Of a DNA stretch of 7,178 bases, positions 4,341-7,178 are shown in pieces. The position numbers and the translations under genes were made by a program. The notes under the pieces are model-generated. The model did no database searches, was not told the origin of the DNA, and saw only the letters and a program-made list of their open reading frames with translations. Source of the stretch: Lachnospiraceae bacterium (GTDB lineage: Bacteria; Bacillota_A; Clostridia; Lachnospirales; Lachnospiraceae); NCBI GenBank assembly GCA_017958245.1, contig JAGDDC010000324.1, positions 1 to 7,178 on the forward strand, read 5' to 3'. The number at the start of each line of letters is the position of its first letter. Position 1 is the stretch's first letter.

Positions 4341-7178
4341 ATGAAAAAGCGCAACATCAGCAGATTTCTCGCTATGTTCATGTCATTATGCCTTGTGCTC
4401 GGTCTTTTCGCATCCGTAAAGACAACGAGCGCGAAAGCTGAAGAGACCGGCGCGCCCGAAGCATCAGTAGTGCTTGAGGGAAAGGACGGAGCCGCTTCAG
4501 TTCTCGAGTTTGAGGCAGTGAACGAGGAATCGGGACTTGACGCTGAGCTCAGGAATCAGGACGAGGCTGTTGAAGATGCAGCTCCTCAGTTCGCTGATGA
4601 CGACGAGGTCAGAGTCATGATCGTCATGAAAGACGATGCAGCGATCGACGCAGGTTATGAGCTTGATTCGATCGCAGAGAACGATGAGGCAATCGCTTAC
4701 ACTGAGCAGCTTGAGCAGGCTCAGGACGAAGTAGTGGAGCAGATCGAGGATGAGGTTCTCGACGGAGAGGAACTCAACACACGTTACAGCTTCACACTTC
4801 TCACCAATGCGGTGTCCGCAGATGTCGCATTTGGCAAGGTTGCCGATATTGAGGCACTCGACGAGGTCGAGGCAGTTTATGTCGTTCCCAGATATGAGCT
4901 CATGAGCAATGAGAATTCGGATGACCCCGACACCATCTCCGCAGGAGATATGGTCGGAAGCTACAGCACATGGCTGAGCGGCTACACCGGCGCAGGCATG
5001 AGAGTGGCTGTCATCGATACAGGTCTTGACACTTCTCATCCTTCATTTGCAGAGGATGCATACCTCTACGGACTTGAGGAGACTGCAAAGAAGAACAACA
5101 AGACTGTAGCTGACTACGATCTTCTCGACAAGGAAGAGATCGAGGCAGCACTTCCCCTTCTCAAGGCAAATGCCATGACAGGCGGAAGGCTCACAGCTGA
5201 TTATGTATACGGTTCTGCTAAGACACCGTTTACCTTCAACTATGTGGATGTAAACCTCAACGTAACCCACAAGTACGACAAAGAGGGTGACCACGGTACA
5301 CACGTTGCAGGTATCACCACAGCAAACAAGTACGTGAACAACAACGGCTCCTTCGAGAAGCAGGAAGCAGGCGTTGTAGGTGTTGCTCCCGATGCACAGC
5401 TCTTCGTTATGAAGGTGTTCGGTGAGGGCGGCGGAGCTTACACCGATGACTATATGGCAGCTATCGAGGATGCAGTTGTTCTCGGCGCAGACGCTGTCAA
5501 CTTAAGCCTTGGTTCATCATCCGCAGGCGAGAGCGTAGAGTTCGCAGCAGCCGATCAGTACATCAACGAGATCATGGACAAGGTTGCACAGACTAACACC
5601 GTTGTCAGCATCTCCGCAGGAAATGCATACTCCTGGTCAAACTTCGAGATCAACGGATACGGTCACAACTTTACCGATGACGTAAACGACAACACAGTAG
5701 GATCTCCCGGATCTTACAGGAACGCTTTTACCGTAGCCAGCGCAAACAACTACGGTTTCACAGGAAACTACGCCGTATTCGGCGACAGGAACGTCTTCTA
5801 TGACGAGGGCGGCAGCGGCAAGAACAAGCCCATGACAAGCCTTGCAGGCAAGGAGCTTGAATTCGTTCTCATCGAGGGCCTCGGTTCCGAAGAGGATTAC
5901 GAAGGTCGCGACGTTACCGGCAAGATCGTGCTCGTACAGCGCGGCCAGTTCAACTTCGCAAACAAGCACATGAATGCACAGGCAGCAGGCGCTATAGGAT
6001 GCTTCATCTACAACAACGTATCCGGTAACATGGGCATGAGCCTTGAGGGTTCAAGCGCAACTATCCCCTGCGTTTCGATCTCCCTTGAAGACGCACTTGC
6101 TATCAAGGAAGAAGCAACATTTGACGAGGCTACCGGCGTATATACCGGCAAGGTATCCATCTCGCAGAAGGTTGCTACAAACTACAACGTTCCCGACGGC
6201 TACACCATGAGCGATTTCTCGTCATGGGGCGCACTCGGCGATCTCACCCTCAAGCCCGAGATCACCGCACCCGGCGGAAACATCTACTCGACACTCGACA
6301 ACGGCACGTACGGAGTCAATAGCGGTACATCGATGGCAGCTCCTTCGATCACCGGTCTTTCCGCACTCGTTATCCAGTACATCGAAGAGAACGACCTTGC
6401 AGCAAAGACAGGTCTCTCCTCAAGAGTACTCGCACAGTCACTTCTCATGAGCACCGCAGTTCCGCTTGTTGAGGCTGACGGCGAGGAGTACTCACCCAGA
6501 AAGCAGGGCGCAGGCCTTGTAAATGCACAGCTTGCTACAACAACACCCACCTACATCCTCGTAGGCGACAAGGAAGGCAACGATGGCAAGGTTAAGGCAG
6601 AGCTTCTTGACGACCCCGCAAGAAAGGGCGAGTATAGCTTTGACTTCACAGTATATAACCTGAACCCCAAGAAGAGGGCGTACTACACATTTGACAGCAC
6701 GACTCTCACTGAGGACGTACTCTACGGAGTATTCACGGCGAACTCTTCACACGAGCTGAAGCCTCAGGTTACCTTCAAGACCAACAGCGAAGCATATATG
6801 TACGACATCGACCACAACGGCTGGATCGATATCCTCGATGTCCGTTACATCCTTGCATACGCAAATGGCGGTTACAAGGCAAGCCTGATCGACAGCTGCA
6901 TCGAGTTCTTCGATTTCAACGAGAACGGTATCATCGACACAAATGATGCAAGACTGTTCTTCCTTGGCATCAGGAACCCCAAGAAGAGCAAGATCGACTT
7001 CTACAAGAAGGCATTTGCGGTAAAGGACAAGGCTAAAGTCACAGTTACGATCAAGCTTTCGGCTGATGACAGGGCATACCTTGAAGAGAACTTCGCAAAC
7101 GGTATGTTCGTAGACGGTTTCGTATACTTAAACGGCAAGATCGACCTCTCGATCCCGTTCCTTGCTTTCTATGGCAAC
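4341..7178 (+). CDS. Secreted S8 (subtilisin-like) serine protease, C5a-peptidase type, with internal dockerin-like module; 3' end outside window
   Basis: A paralogue of the protease at 244-3948, open to the last base (946 codons, no stop). By comparison about 270 residues are missing. Signal peptide: KKR at 2-4, hydrophobic core about 9-25, likely cut after A33 (AKA/EE). The propeptide (about 34-200) is strikingly rich in Asp and Glu. The S8 domain carries a canonical set: D226 (VIDTG), H318 (DHGTHVAG), oxyanion N428 (SAGNAYSW) and S664 (SGTSMAAP). A PA domain (about 480-605) lies between N428 and S664, followed by an Fn3-like domain from about 750. This domain is interrupted by two EF-type loops (822-878) and resumes to the end at LAFYGN. 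The Ser/Pro linker of the paralogue is absent. Ala is encoded largely by GCA, unlike the mixed use in the neighbour. It is likely an exported protein-degrading enzyme; the substrate and any cell-wall anchor in the missing part are unknown. Confidence 0.93.
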   Translation, partial: MKKRNISRFLAMFMSLCLVLGLFASVKTTSAKAEETGAPEASVVLEGKDGAASVLEFEAVNEESGLDAELRNQDEAVEDAAPQFADDDEVRVMIVMKDDAAIDAGYELDSIAENDEAIAYTEQLEQAQDEVVEQIEDEVLDGEELNTRYSFTLLTNAVSADVAFGKVADIEALDEVEAVYVVPRYELMSNENSDDPDTISAGDMVGSYSTWLSGYTGAGMRVAVIDTGLDTSHPSFAEDAYLYGLEETAKKNNKTVADYDLLDKEEIEAALPLLKANAMTGGRLTADYVYGSAKTPFTFNYVDVNLNVTHKYDKEGDHGTHVAGITTANKYVNNNGSFEKQEAGVVGVAPDAQLFVMKVFGEGGGAYTDDYMAAIEDAVVLGADAVNLSLGSSSAGESVEFAAADQYINEIMDKVAQTNTVVSISAGNAYSWSNFEINGYGHNFTDDVNDNTVGSPGSYRNAFTVASANNYGFTGNYAVFGDRNVFYDEGGSGKNKPMTSLAGKELEFVLIEGLGSEEDYEGRDVTGKIVLVQRGQFNFANKHMNAQAAGAIGCFIYNNVSGNMGMSLEGSSATIPCVSISLEDALAIKEEATFDEATGVYTGKVSISQKVATNYNVPDGYTMSDFSSWGALGDLTLKPEITAPGGNIYSTLDNGTYGVNSGTSMAAPSITGLSALVIQYIEENDLAAKTGLSSRVLAQSLLMSTAVPLVEADGEEYSPRKQGAGLVNAQLATTTPTYILVGDKEGNDGKVKAELLDDPARKGEYSFDFTVYNLNPKKRAYYTFDSTTLTEDVLYGVFTANSSHELKPQVTFKTNSEAYMYDIDHNGWIDILDVRYILAYANGGYKASLIDSCIEFFDFNENGIIDTNDARLFFLGIRNPKKSKIDFYKKAFAVKDKAKVTVTIKLSADDRAYLEENFANGMFVDGFVYLNGKIDLSIPFLAFYGN
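6804..6974 (+). other. Dockerin-like Ca-binding module inside the second protease
   Basis: Residues 822-878 hold two loops: D822, D824, N826, G827, I829, D830, D833, and D858, N860, N862, G863, I865, D866, D869. Both are complete for the dockerin pattern, and each is followed by a hydrophobic helix (VRYILAY; ARLFFLGI). The loop starts are 36 residues apart, within the range of cellulosomal dockerins. As in the paralogue, the module separates the two halves of the Fn3-like domain. Confidence 0.85.

Noticed and set aside
4497..5039. 180-codon open frame on the minus strand inside the second protease gene
   Set aside because: It is the antisense shadow of the propeptide and early catalytic domain, with repetitive Leu/Cys/Val-rich sequence and no start signals.

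Overview
The window carries two large, divergently transcribed genes for secreted subtilisin-type (S8) serine proteases of the C5a-peptidase/lactocepin type. They are clear paralogues of each other. Both hold a dockerin-like pair of calcium-binding loops in the middle of the chain, a Gram-positive signal peptide and a strong GGAGG ribosome binding site. This fits an anaerobic fibre- or gut-associated clostridial Firmicute (Lachnospiraceae/Oscillospiraceae-like). The genus cannot be told from the sequence.

Layout: positions 1-245 contain no convincing gene but are packed with hairpins and look like a structured RNA, or the 3' part of one, whose left end lies outside the window. Positions 244-3948 (minus strand) hold the first protease, complete at 1234 aa. 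Positions 3949-4340 are a divergent control region: a sigma-A-like promoter for each gene, a short hairpin in the first gene's leader, a pair of direct repeats upstream of its -35, A/T tracts in the centre, and a leader of about 210 nt in front of the second gene with an elaborate stem-loop. Positions 4341-7178 (plus strand) hold the second protease, 946 codons, cut by the window end roughly 270 codons before its expected stop.

Both proteins read: signal peptide, propeptide, S8 catalytic domain with a protease-associated (PA) insert between the Asn and Ser motifs, then an Fn3-like domain of the C5a-peptidase type that is split by the dockerin-like module. The first protein continues into further beta-sandwich domains and ends with no LPXTG, membrane helix or S-layer motif. 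The pair probably acts outside the cell on proteins. Whether the dockerin-like module docks them to a cohesin scaffold or only binds calcium is open. The most interesting points are the nested dockerin in both paralogues, the altered active-site motifs in the first one, and the two unassigned structured RNA regions.
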